Assembly: GCA_013306675.1 (NCBI GenBank)
Contig: JABLUY010000090.1
Coordinates: 1 to 64,000 of the forward strand
DNA length: 64,000 bases
Source: Thraustochytrium sp. TN22
Lineage: Eukaryota; Sar; Bigyra; Thraustochytrida; Thraustochytriidae
Reading direction: 5' to 3'
Shown here piece by piece: positions 1 through 9,022 of the stretch. Below the pieces are notes generated by a model. That model saw nothing but the letters and a program-made list of their open reading frames with translations, did no database searches and was not told where the DNA came from. How positions within the stretch are numbered: position 1 is the first letter of the stretch; each line of letters opens with the position of its first letter. Made by a program: the position numbers and the translations under genes.

Positions 1-54
1 GCTGGAGCTGGAGCTGGAGCTGGAGCTGGAGCTGGAGCTGGAGCTGGAGCTGGA
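1..54. repeat. Hexamer tandem repeat (GCTGGA)n
   Basis: About nine perfect copies of a 6-bp unit run from the window edge, so the array probably continues outside. A decayed Glu/Leu-codon-like stretch follows to about 150. It lies upstream of the DUF707 gene and could be in its promoter or leader. Confidence 0.9.
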
Positions 55-287
55 GGCCGTGCTGCCTCTGGAGGAGTAGCGAGAGCTGGAGGGCTTGCCG
101 GAGCCGAGCCCGAGCCTGAGCCTGAGCTGGAGCCTGAGCCGGAGCTCAAGCTAGTGCTGCAGCAGTTCAAGCTCCAGTGGCGCAGCAGGCCGAGCTCCAG
201 TGCTGCAGCAGCCGGAGCTTCAGTGCTGCAGCCAGAGCTGGAGCTTGGGAACTGCAGCCAGAAGCGCGGCAGACGGCGCCCGCAGAA

Positions 288-1649
288 ATGCGGCGCGCGA
301 ATGATGTAGAGATGCAGGCGACGGCGGCGCCAAGGCCACGGCGGCTGTCGCGGCTGCCGCAGCTGATTGGAAAGTCGCTGCAGAGGCTGCCGCTGTCGGC
401 GTGGGCGAGGGCCTTGGCCGTGGACACGCTGCATAAGTGCCGGGGCAGGAGAGCCGCCTGGGCGTTGCTGGCTGCGCTAGGAGCTGCCGTCCTGCTAGCG
501 GTCTTGTACATGGAGGCGCGCGCGTACGAGCTGGCCTCGAGGTCGTCGGAGGACCACGCCAAGGTTGTGCTTGCGTCCGTTCACGACCTGCAGGACGTGC
601 ATGCGCTAGGTCCATATGAGATGGAGCCGCCCAAGACCAACTTCCTCTGGGGCTCACTAGAAGATGACAGCCCGCGTGGCGTGCGCGTGCAGACCAACCA
701 GCGCGATGAGTGGTGCACGCCAAAGGATGTGGTTCCAGGGTGGAACCCACTCTGGGTGGACGTCGACCATACTGTGCCGCCCGCGCCCTTCGACGCCAGC
801 GACCCGCCGCGGTGGTGGACCGCAGCCGAGCTCGCGCAGGTGCACGGACGCTATCTCGTGCTCGTGGCCGCCGGCGACACGTCCACGCATGCGCTGCCTG
901 AAGATCCCTGGTCTTCCGAGCCGTCTGTCGACCTCGCCGTCATCTATTACGGTACCGACGATGCCGTCGCAGAGCGCTATCGTGAGGATGCCCGCTACTT
1001 TTGGCGTGCCCACGGCATCAAGTGGCAACTCTTCCGCAAGGTCCTGCACGAGATCGACTGGCGCCAGTACGAGTATATCTGGATGCCCGATGACGACGTT
1101 CGCATTCCTTCGCGCAGCATCCCGTACATGTTCAAGCTCGCGGCCGCGCACCACCTCCGCATGGGTCAGCCCGCGATGTCGCCCGGCAGCGTTCACTTCG
1201 CGCACCTCGCCGTACAGCCTGACCGCGCGCTGCACTACGTAAACTTCGTTGAGATCATGGCGCCCTTCCTCCGCGTCGACGCCTTTGCCTACGTGCTGCC
1301 CACCATTATGGATCCGCACACCAACGTCGGCTGGGGTCTGGATTGGCTCTGGGTTCATCTTTTGCGTTGGCCGCCCATGGCCGCGATCGACGCCACGCCC
1401 GCCTCTCATACCGGAGAAGCCGCCGCGGTTCGCGCCGGCTCCCTCTACGAGACCTTTAACATCCGCCCCTACGCCGAGCTTGACGAGACGCTTCGCATGT
1501 TCGGCTGTCAGCCCTTTAACAAGCGTTTCCTCGGCGTCGCCGTTTCCATGCCCGATTCGAAGCGCGCGATTCACATCTACGAGGCTCGCGTCGCTTTCTG
1601 GCGCGCCAGGCAGGCACTCGTCAAGCACGATGAGGAGGCCTCCGTGTAG
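288..1649 (+). CDS. DUF707 family protein, putative Golgi/ER type II membrane protein
   Basis: A 453-aa protein. The first ATG of the frame is at 288; the frame is open further upstream but without an ATG. A basic N-terminus precedes one hydrophobic segment at about residues 55-75, which fits a signal anchor with the rest of the protein in the lumen. The C-terminal two thirds resembles the DUF707 family, a glycosyltransferase-like family of unproven activity known from plants and protists. Support comes from a beta-strand ending in an acidic MPDDDVRIP motif near residue 267, the stretch SQP-type 'GQPAMSPGS', and GWGLDWLWV, a family hallmark. The acidic motif resembles the DxD metal site of glycosyltransferases, but that role is inference. 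It converges with the armadillo gene that ends at 1891. Confidence 0.8.
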   Translation: MRRANDVEMQATAAPRPRRLSRLPQLIGKSLQRLPLSAWARALAVDTLHKCRGRRAAWALLAALGAAVLLAVLYMEARAYELASRSSEDHAKVVLASVHDLQDVHALGPYEMEPPKTNFLWGSLEDDSPRGVRVQTNQRDEWCTPKDVVPGWNPLWVDVDHTVPPAPFDASDPPRWWTAAELAQVHGRYLVLVAAGDTSTHALPEDPWSSEPSVDLAVIYYGTDDAVAERYREDARYFWRAHGIKWQLFRKVLHEIDWRQYEYIWMPDDDVRIPSRSIPYMFKLAAAHHLRMGQPAMSPGSVHFAHLAVQPDRALHYVNFVEIMAPFLRVDAFAYVLPTIMDPHTNVGWGLDWLWVHLLRWPPMAAIDATPASHTGEAAAVRAGSLYETFNIRPYAELDETLRMFGCQPFNKRFLGVAVSMPDSKRAIHIYEARVAFWRARQALVKHDEEASV

Positions 1650-1668
1650 GCAGGGCTGAGCGAGGCCT

Positions 1669-1694
1669 GAGAGAGAGAGAGGGGAGAGAGAGGG

Positions 1695-1724
<30 letters not shown>
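1669..1724. repeat. (GA)n microsatellite
   Basis: A dinucleotide GA tract with a few GGG interruptions, about 20 bp after the DUF707 stop codon and so probably in its 3' untranslated region. The 241-bp space to the next gene holds nothing else recognisable. Confidence 0.9.
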
Positions 1725-1726
<2 letters not shown>

Positions 1727-1890
1727 AGGATGTTTGTGTTTTGTGATGAGAGACCGAGGCTTGCTCGCACAGCTCGTGCGCGCTCGGACAAAGAGGCGAT
1801 AGTTGTCGGCCAGGATTGACAAGATAAAAGGGTCTCTCTGTGCGGCGAGCCATCGCGTGTCGATCGTTCGTCTTGCTCGGCGCGGGCTCT

Positions 1891-4272
1891 TCACGCGCTC
1901 GAGGAAGTCATAACCAAGCTCTCCAGGGCGGCCGACGCCGCTGCACAGAGCTGCTCATTGTCGCAGTGAATGCGCATCGCAATGAGAATGTGCGTTGCCG
2001 CCTCATGCTCAAGGAGGTCCTCATCCTGACCATCCGCGGCGAGCCACCGAAGCGCCCCACAAGCCGCCAGCTGCACATCGGCATCCCCCCGGTGTGAAAG
2101 CATTGCCGCCAAAATTGCCGGCACCACACGCCCCGGCCACTGCCAGAAGGGACACCAAGGTCTGGAGTATGCTAAGCTCCAGAGAGCGGCACAGGCCTTT
2201 GCCTGAACCTGAGCACATTCCGGACGGGAATTCATTGCCTCGAGGATGGCCTCGGGCGCAGCGTTGTTGCAAAGATGCGTCGTGCTCGCGCCGCTGCGAG
2301 CGAGGTTCGAGATGGCAACGCAGGCATTTACTGCTACAGTGCTGTTCCTGCGATGCATCCTCAGCATGGCGGGGATGAGCTCAAGTGAGCGCAAATTCTT
2401 CTCCACACCGGCTGCGTAAAGAGCACCAAGTGCGCCGCAGGCGCTCCTCTGCACGCTGCTGCTCGCTGTGTGAACCCTCATCGCCCTGACGATCGCTCCA
2501 CGAGCCGGGACAATCCTGCAAACCATTCGCCCCACGTCAGGCTGTCTTGCAAGACACCAGAGCGCGCCACATGCAACAGTCTGCAGGTGAGCGCTCGCCA
2601 GATGGTTGTGCATTGCCGTGACGATAGCATGGCTGATCTGCAGCGCGTCCGGCTCCAGCCCCACAGGGGTGAGAAGGAATCCCCAGAGAGCTCCACATGC
2701 GGCTACCTGGATGTCTAGTCTGCGAGGGTAGCCGCGCATGACTGCGCAAAGCTTCTCTCCCGTTTGGTGATCCTGAGCTTGCAGAATGGCGGTCAGCAAC
2801 CGGGCGCCATCTCGTCCAAGCCACGCATATTCGCGCCGGGTCATGGCGAACCGAAGGACCGCCACATGTGCAGGAACCTCACGAGCGCGCGCAACTGCCC
2901 GCGTGACTAGCGGGAGGGTGCTGCCGACCTCCATCTGCTGCTGGAGGGCCTCGCGCCTGTGGCTGCCAGGTGCAAGCGCCGCCAAGACCTCGCACGCACT
3001 CTCTTGCACGCCTCGATGAGACGCGTGAATGCGCATGGTGCCGAGGACAGTGCCGACGGCGTTCAAAGTTCCGGTGAGCAGCTCTCTGTTTCTGGCCACG
3101 CGGGCAAAAGCCGCCAGGGACCGGCAAGCGTTCACTTGCACAGCCTCATTGGTGGCGTGCTCGCGCATGGCTGCAAGAATGGCCTTCTCGGAGTCCAGGA
3201 CGAGTTCAATCATTCCGGTGAGCATCCCCTGCCCACGCATGTCCTCGCCGTGACTGGAAGTGGCGAAGACCTCCAGCACGGTGCAGGCGCTTGCTTGCAG
3301 GCCACCATCGGACGAATGCTCTCGCATGGCAAAAAGAACGGCTGGGATGGCCGAAGACGACTTTGTGCTGTCGGCGCCCTCGAAAAGGGCTCCCAAAGCA
3401 CGGCACGCAGCTCGTTGCACGGCGGGGTCGCTTGTATGCTCGTGCATGGCCTCGAGGATGAGGCTCTCGGCCTGAAGCCCATTGATGAGGGTCGTTCGGT
3501 TGTAGCTCGTTTCGGCGAGCACGCACAATGCGTCGCAGGCGCTCTTTTGCACTGCAGCGTCTGCCTTGTGCATGCGCATGGTCAAGACGATGAGGAAGTC
3601 GGCCTCCCACACTTGATTGGGGTCCTGCAAGTTCCGGGTGAGCCTGCTCAGCGTCTTGCACGCACTCGCCTGGACCGTTGGGCTCGCTGCGTGGACGCGC
3701 ATGGCCACGATGACCACGCTGCTTGCAAGCAGCGACTGAACAAGAATCTGACGGTTTTGGGCGTCTTGGGCGAATTCGTACAACGCCTCACATGCAAGCG
3801 CTGCCACCTCGCAGTTATCCTGGTGGGCACGCATGGTCTCGAGGACGCACTCGTTCGCATGTTCAAGCGTGATTATTCGGATGCCATACGGCACGTTTGC
3901 GGCGAGACTACGGAGTGCCGAGCACCCGTTGAGCTGCACGCCGACATCGGCAACATGTCTGCGCATGGCCGCAACCACCGCCTTCCCAAACTCTGAGATA
4001 AAGAGGGGGCTTTGCTTCGAGTACCTCGAGAAGAGGTTCGCGATCGCGCCGCAGGCGCTTGCCTGCACGTTGCTCTCCGCCGGACACACCTTCATGGCAT
4101 CAAGAACAGCCGAGCCGAAGTGCAAGACCTCGTCGTGGCTAGCGGCCGTCTCCACGCTCGCCAGTGCTTTGCACCCTCGTGTCTGCACGTCGGGGTCGGC
4201 CGGGTACCTGCTCATCGCCGCGAGGATGCTGGCCATCGGTTCGGCCTCGGCTCGCTGCTCGCCGCTCTCCAT
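1891..4272 (-). CDS. Armadillo-like repeat protein A (793 aa)
   Basis: The first ATG of the frame is at 4272. Almost the whole protein consists of about 42-44-residue helical repeats with the pattern ILxAMRxHxxxxxVQxxACxALxxLA, an armadillo/HEAT-type solenoid usually used for protein binding. No catalytic domain, signal peptide or membrane segment is visible. Around residues 465-540 the regular pattern breaks into a diverged stretch containing YAWLG and LCAVMR, followed by AACGALWGFLL. Protein B has a matching stretch, so A and B look like the closest pair of the three neighbours. It lies head-to-tail with B and C on the same strand. No function can be given beyond a probable scaffold role. 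Confidence 0.85.
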   Translation of the reverse strand: MESGEQRAEAEPMASILAAMSRYPADPDVQTRGCKALASVETAASHDEVLHFGSAVLDAMKVCPAESNVQASACGAIANLFSRYSKQSPLFISEFGKAVVAAMRRHVADVGVQLNGCSALRSLAANVPYGIRIITLEHANECVLETMRAHQDNCEVAALACEALYEFAQDAQNRQILVQSLLASSVVIVAMRVHAASPTVQASACKTLSRLTRNLQDPNQVWEADFLIVLTMRMHKADAAVQKSACDALCVLAETSYNRTTLINGLQAESLILEAMHEHTSDPAVQRAACRALGALFEGADSTKSSSAIPAVLFAMREHSSDGGLQASACTVLEVFATSSHGEDMRGQGMLTGMIELVLDSEKAILAAMREHATNEAVQVNACRSLAAFARVARNRELLTGTLNAVGTVLGTMRIHASHRGVQESACEVLAALAPGSHRREALQQQMEVGSTLPLVTRAVARAREVPAHVAVLRFAMTRREYAWLGRDGARLLTAILQAQDHQTGEKLCAVMRGYPRRLDIQVAACGALWGFLLTPVGLEPDALQISHAIVTAMHNHLASAHLQTVACGALWCLARQPDVGRMVCRIVPARGAIVRAMRVHTASSSVQRSACGALGALYAAGVEKNLRSLELIPAMLRMHRRNSTVAVNACVAISNLARSGASTTHLCNNAAPEAILEAMNSRPECAQVQAKACAALWSLAYSRPWCPFWQWPGRVVPAILAAMLSHRGDADVQLAACGALRWLAADGQDEDLLEHEAATHILIAMRIHCDNEQLCAAASAALESLVMTSSSA

Positions 4273-4753
4273 GCTTGCGCTGCAGGGCGCGCGCAAGACG
4301 CGCAGCAACCAGGCTGTTGGCTGCAACTGCCGCCGCGCTGTCGGGCTGCTGTACTGCCGCGCTGCGGCGTTCGAGCTCTGCTCAGTGCTCGCGGCCGGTG
4401 GGACCGTCGCCCCGTCTCGGATACTGGGCTATGGAGCGGCACTGCAACGACCGGCCGCGGCCGCAACCGCTGGCCGTTGCGTTGCAAATGGTTGAACTGG
4501 TTGGTCGGCCCGACCTCAACGTCCACCTGGCAGACTGACTTTTACTCTTGCCAGTGCCTGCCAACTGGCAGTGCCAACAGCTTGCCAGTGTTCAGTGGAG
4601 AGCTCAGTGAGAGACTCACTGTCAGAGAGAGTTGGTCGCCAAAAAGAGATTGAGCGGTTCGTCGTTGAGGCTTGAGCTCAGATGACTCCAAAGGTTGTCC
4701 CGACGAGACCAGTAGCCAGCGCAGCGCGTGAGCGAGCGAGCCCTGCGTCGAGA

Positions 4754-4939
4754 CCGCGACCACGGCGAAACCCGTGGGTGTCGAAGGAGGTAGCTTGACT
4801 GTGATTCATCATGGGTTGAGATTGACAAAAAGAGATGGGCCGAATGCCGCGACCACGGCGAAGCCCGTGGGTGTCGAAAGAGGTAACTTGACTGTGATTC
4901 ATCATGGGTTAAGATTGACAAAAAGAGATGGGCCGAATG
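4754..4939. repeat. 93-bp direct tandem duplication
   Basis: Two head-to-tail copies, 4754-4846 and 4847-4939, differ at only a few bases (for example GAAAC/GAAGC and GGAGGTAGC/AGAGGTAAC). No coding potential is apparent. The copies start about 480 bp upstream of the ATG of armadillo gene A. Confidence 0.95.
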
Positions 4940-5004
4940 GTGGATCGGGAATGACGAACTAAATGCTTCGAAGCGAGAGATCGATGGCAGTGGAGTGCGG
5001 GAAA

Positions 5005-5085
5005 CGGAGCAATTCACTTGCCTTTTCAACCCGGAGCAATTCACTTGCCTTTTCAACCCGGAGCAATTCACTTGCCTTTTCAACC
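5005..5085. repeat. 27-bp tandem repeat, three identical copies
   Basis: Copies at 5005-5031, 5032-5058 and 5059-5085 are identical by eye, with no spacers. The array starts 47 bp beyond the stop codon of armadillo gene B (minus strand), so it probably lies in its 3' untranslated region. Confidence 0.95.
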
Positions 5086-5132
5086 AAATCGATCATGTCC
5101 TCGGCTGTTTATGTGTAATTTTGAAATCTTCG

Positions 5133-7736
5133 TCAGCGGAGCTCTTGTTGAGTGTTCCGTGCTGCGGCTATGTTTGACAGAGCGCCCGAGGCAGCGCGGT
5201 GCAGCGCCGTGTCAGTCGGGTTGGCCTCCATGGCGGCGACTAGTGACGCTTGCGCGCCACGAATCTGCGCAAGAGCCGCGGCGCTTGCGTAGTTCTTGCT
5301 GAGATAAAAGAGAGCGTTGCAGGCCTCAATCTGAACTCGCGGCTGACCCGCGTGCACGCGCATGGCTGTGACCACCTCCACAGCGGCTTGCTCGTCCGCG
5401 AGCGTTGGTCTCGTCCGATCATGCATAGCGAGAGCGGCAAGGACAGCGCAGGCCTCCACTTGCAGGGACGCGACAGCACGGTGCGCGCGCATCGCCGCAC
5501 GGATACGGGAGTCAGCCCGAAGCTCTCGGCCGAGGCGATGAGAATGCGCCACGCAGACGGCAAGGTGTCGAAGAACGCCACAGGCGTTCAGCTGCACATC
5601 ACTGTCGCGCCGATGATTGCGCATTGCAGCGAGGATATCATCGCAAATGTGCCGGTATCTCCCAAGCGCCTGCCTGTTGTGCAACTCATAGTGGACCATG
5701 CTCCAGAGAGCGTTGCACGCCCGCGCCTGCATCAGGGCACTTTGCGGATGCGCTCGCATCGCAGCGAGAATGAGGCCCGGTCCGTCTACAGCCGCAAGGT
5801 ACGCCGCCGACGCTTGCCCGGTTCGTGCGATGGCGGCAAGGGCGCCGCAGGCAGTTGTCAGGACAGCGCGTCTCCGCAAGTGCGTGCGCATCGCGTTGAG
5901 GATGCGCGCGGACTCAAACGCATCCAAAGCGTGACCTGCGTGGTCCTCATCGTTGGCTACAAGTGCCCACAAGGCGCCGCACGCCGCTTGCTGCAGGCGA
6001 GGGTTGTCGGCGTGAGCATCCATGGCTTTGAGGATTTCGTGGATTGCCCCGAGCTCAGAGCAGAGCATACGCGCGATGTGCGCGCTTCGTGCCAGCGCTG
6101 AAAGCGCGCCACAGGCGAGAGTCTGGATTTCCCAGCTGTTGGGATGAGCGCGCAATGTGTTGAGGACGGAAACGCAAGTTTGTCTGTCCTGAGCTCCATG
6201 GAGCTCCCGGCCACTGTGGGCTGCGCTGAGCAGAACGCCCCAGAGGGCTCCGCACGCTGCTATGAGCACATCCTCAGTTTGAGTGTGCCGGCGCATGATT
6301 GCGCAAAGAGCGAGCACGGCCTGCGGGTTGTGCGAGAGCAGGATCGAGAGGATGAGGTGGACCGTGGGGCTTCCAAGCCAAGCGTTCTCGACGAGACCGA
6401 AAGCGAGGAATTTGAGCGCGTCGCGCCCAGGTACCCGCGCAGCAGCGTGCCGGCGCAAGGCGGCGAGGACTACGATGATGCCCTGTTGAGACTGCCCCAG
6501 GTTTTCACGGCTCAAATCGCTGTAGACCAGGCGCGACAGCGCCTTACACGCCTGAGTTTGCACGTCAGCACTACCCGCATGCTCGTGCATGGCCAAGAGA
6601 AGTGTACGGCCAGCATCCAACTCCTGATGGAGAGTCATCTTGTTGCGCGCGTCACAGCCAAAGGCTGCCAGCGCGCTGCAGGCGTGTGCCTGCACGTCAG
6701 AATCAGCAAAGTGCTCGCGCATGGCGGTGAGGACAGCACTGCCTGCCTGGAGCTCTTGTACAAGAGCGACATTGATGTGAGCGCTCAGGGCGAGGCACGA
6801 GAGCGCCTCGCATGCTCGCCTCATTACAAATGCGCTGGCCATGTGCTCACGCATCGCGACGAGGACCGCATTGTCCGGTTGAAGCTCGGGCCACAGAATT
6901 TCCCGATTGATAGAGTTCTTGGCCAACCTTGCCAGCAACTCGCACGCCAGCCCCTGCAGCTCCGCTTCGTGTACGTGTGCTCGCATGGCGGCGAGGACAT
7001 CGCTACCCGCCTGGAGCTCTTGCGCAATGATCACCTTGTTACGATCGCTCTGCGCTAGAGCCCAAAGCGCACCACAAGCTGCCTTCTGTACCTTGGCATT
7101 GGCTACGTGCTCACGCATGGCGACGAGGAGCGCACATCCTGCCTGCAGCTCCTCTCCAAGAATCTCGCTGTTGTGATGATCGAACGCAAGAGACCAGATG
7201 GCAAGGCATGCGCCCTCCTGCACAAGGCCATCTTGGGGAAACTTGTGCATGGCCTCAAGCACGAGTTCCCTGGCGCGCAGTCCGCAGAGCACTCCACGCA
7301 TGTAAGTGTCTGCCAGAGCCGAAGCTAGGGTCAACAGCGCCAGCGACACTGTGTGTGCGTCGGAAGAGCTGCTGCGCATGGCCTCGATGGCCGTCGCTGT
7401 CTCGATGTCGCCCCCTGTGGCCACGAGGATGGCCATCCTCTCAACGTCCATGCCCACGGCCTCCGGCATGCTCGGCAGCGCAGCGTTGTCGAGCAGCACC
7501 TCAACTATACGTGGCGCCGTGGCGGAGTCGTGGCTGATGGACTCAGGCAAGCTCGGCTGTGCGGCGCCCTCGAACTGCACCTCAAGTACGCTCGGCGTCG
7601 TAACGGAGTCGTTGCCCATGGCCTCTGGTAGACTCGGCGGCGCGGCGCCGTCGAGCTGCACCTCGATCACGTTTGGCTCCGCAGCGGAGCCTTGGCCCGT
7701 GGTCGCACTGTCAGTGGCAGGCGAGTTGACGTCCAT
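5133..7736 (-). CDS. Armadillo-like repeat protein B (867 aa)
   Basis: The first ATG of the frame is at 7736. Residues 23-97 hold three copies of a 27-residue acidic motif (V-[IL]-E-V-[QL]-x-[DE]-[GN]-A-A-x-P-S-[LM]-P-E). From about residue 105 to the C-terminus the protein is a solenoid of roughly 42-44-residue armadillo-like repeats, e.g. AMREHVANAKVQKAACGALW. A diverged segment near residues 425-500 (ENAWLG, LCAIMRRH, AACGALWGVLL) matches the same region of protein A. No enzyme domain or targeting signal is visible. Expected role: a protein-binding scaffold, by family analogy only. Confidence 0.85.
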   Translation of the reverse strand: MDVNSPATDSATTGQGSAAEPNVIEVQLDGAAPPSLPEAMGNDSVTTPSVLEVQFEGAAQPSLPESISHDSATAPRIVEVLLDNAALPSMPEAVGMDVERMAILVATGGDIETATAIEAMRSSSSDAHTVSLALLTLASALADTYMRGVLCGLRARELVLEAMHKFPQDGLVQEGACLAIWSLAFDHHNSEILGEELQAGCALLVAMREHVANAKVQKAACGALWALAQSDRNKVIIAQELQAGSDVLAAMRAHVHEAELQGLACELLARLAKNSINREILWPELQPDNAVLVAMREHMASAFVMRRACEALSCLALSAHINVALVQELQAGSAVLTAMREHFADSDVQAHACSALAAFGCDARNKMTLHQELDAGRTLLLAMHEHAGSADVQTQACKALSRLVYSDLSRENLGQSQQGIIVVLAALRRHAAARVPGRDALKFLAFGLVENAWLGSPTVHLILSILLSHNPQAVLALCAIMRRHTQTEDVLIAACGALWGVLLSAAHSGRELHGAQDRQTCVSVLNTLRAHPNSWEIQTLACGALSALARSAHIARMLCSELGAIHEILKAMDAHADNPRLQQAACGALWALVANDEDHAGHALDAFESARILNAMRTHLRRRAVLTTACGALAAIARTGQASAAYLAAVDGPGLILAAMRAHPQSALMQARACNALWSMVHYELHNRQALGRYRHICDDILAAMRNHRRDSDVQLNACGVLRHLAVCVAHSHRLGRELRADSRIRAAMRAHRAVASLQVEACAVLAALAMHDRTRPTLADEQAAVEVVTAMRVHAGQPRVQIEACNALFYLSKNYASAAALAQIRGAQASLVAAMEANPTDTALHRAASGALSNIAAARNTQQELR
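7446..7670 (-). repeat. Three coding repeats of 27 residues at the N-terminus of protein B
   Basis: Residues 23-49, 50-76 and 77-97 of armadillo protein B are in-frame copies of one 81-bp unit; the last is truncated. Each carries a conserved ...AAxPS[LM]PE core. They are unrelated to the armadillo units that follow. Confidence 0.85.
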
Positions 7737-9022
7737 GGTTTTAGGCAAGTTGATGACCACGGTCTCAGGCGTGCTCAGCAGTGCGGCGCACTCGGACTGC
7801 AAGGCACTGTCAAGTACGAGTACGCGAGGCCTTCGCTATCCCTCAATGTCGTCGTGTCGTCGCCGAGGGACCTGGGGACCTTCACAAGCCGTGCGGCGAG
7901 GCCGCTTCGCTGCGACGCGCCCTCCGTCGTCGCGCGCAGCACCGTGTCGCGCAACACTACACCGCACGCTGCGCGCGCGCGCCACCTGTCGCCTACCAAC
8001 GTCGCCACTGCTCAGCTGCCGGGCCTCTCAACGGGCGCGCTTGGCAACGGTTGATCAGGGTCTGGTCCTCGGGATGGCCGCCAGAGACACTGTCGCTCGC
8101 GCGCGAGCGAGCGGTTTGCAACCACCCGTGCATGCAGGGTGCAAACGATCTGGTGGTGGTGTGTTGTTGTTTACGGTGGTGGTTACCGGGTAAGTTACCA
8201 TCATGGTGGGGGTATGGTACCACGATGGTTTCACGCTCTACGAGTAGTAGGCTATGCGCATCTTGCTGGCGCTATCACCCCAAGGACGTGACGATGACGA
8301 CGTGATTCTCACTGTCAGGAAGGAATGGCTCAACGCTCACGCGCGCAAACGAGCCCGGGCCTTCCAGCCTGGTCTGTCGAAAGGCTCGAATGCCTGGGGG
8401 AAGAACGACAAAGAGTTTTTCTTCAGAGGCCTCTAACATGCTAATTGTAAAGAGAAAGAAAAGCAGGGTTTCTTTGCACGCGTTCCGTCGTCGGACGCTT
8501 CCTGTGCCTTTGATTCAATTCGCAGCTGGGGCTCTTGTCTTCGTAGGCCTTGCTTGCCCCCAGGTCTCTTCACTTTGCGCATACCCATTCACGTGTTCTG
8601 GCATGCCGTGGCGCTGGCGGTCTCTTCACTTTGCGCATACCCATTCACGTGTTCTGGCATGCCTTGGCGCTGGCGGTCTCTTCACTTTGCGCATACCCAT
8701 TCACGTGTTCTGGCATGCCGTGGCGCTGGCGGTCTCTTCACTTTGCGCATACCTATTTACGTGTTCTGGCATGCCTTGGCGCTGGCGGTCTCTTCACTTT
8801 GCGCATACCCATTCACGTGTTCTGGCATGCCGTGGCGCTGGCGGTCTCTTCACTTTGCGCATACCCATTCACGTGTTCTGGCATGCCGTGGCGCTGGCGG
8901 TCTCTTCACTTTGCGCATACCCATTCACGTGTTCTGGCATGCCTTGGCGCTGGCAACGATTTCGTCGGCGCTTCGCACAACTCGCATCTTCACAGTACCA
9001 GAGTACGTTACCGAGGTAGCTA
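7737..9022. other. Spacer between armadillo genes B and C
   Basis: No gene is seen in this 1286-bp space, which is upstream of B and downstream of C. Its only clear feature is the seven-copy 56-bp array at 8565-8956. Confidence 0.7.
8565..8956. repeat. 56-bp tandem array, seven copies
   Basis: Seven contiguous copies start at 8565, 8621, 8677, 8733, 8789, 8845 and 8901. Each contains the palindrome GGCATGCC, and six of seven contain CACGTG four bases before it (copy 4 has TACGTG). One site after the second palindrome reads G or T in the order G,T,G,T,G,G,T. Because 56 is not a multiple of three and the unit lacks stops, all three forward frames stay open; this is a by-product, not coding evidence. 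The array begins 66 bp beyond the stop of armadillo gene C. Confidence 0.97.

Larger units (their letters stand above)
4273..5132. other. Spacer between armadillo genes A and B
   Basis: No gene is seen. This 860-bp space is upstream of gene A and downstream of gene B. It contains a 93-bp tandem duplication (4754-4939) and three 27-bp repeats (5005-5085). Confidence 0.7.

Noticed and set aside
3206-3996. Plus-strand frames inside the armadillo genes with periodic His/Gly-rich peptides
   Set aside because: They mirror the periodic armadillo coding sequence on the other strand.
8565-8956. Possible CRISPR array
   Set aside because: The seven copies are contiguous with no unique spacers, and the context is a eukaryotic nuclear genome without cas genes.
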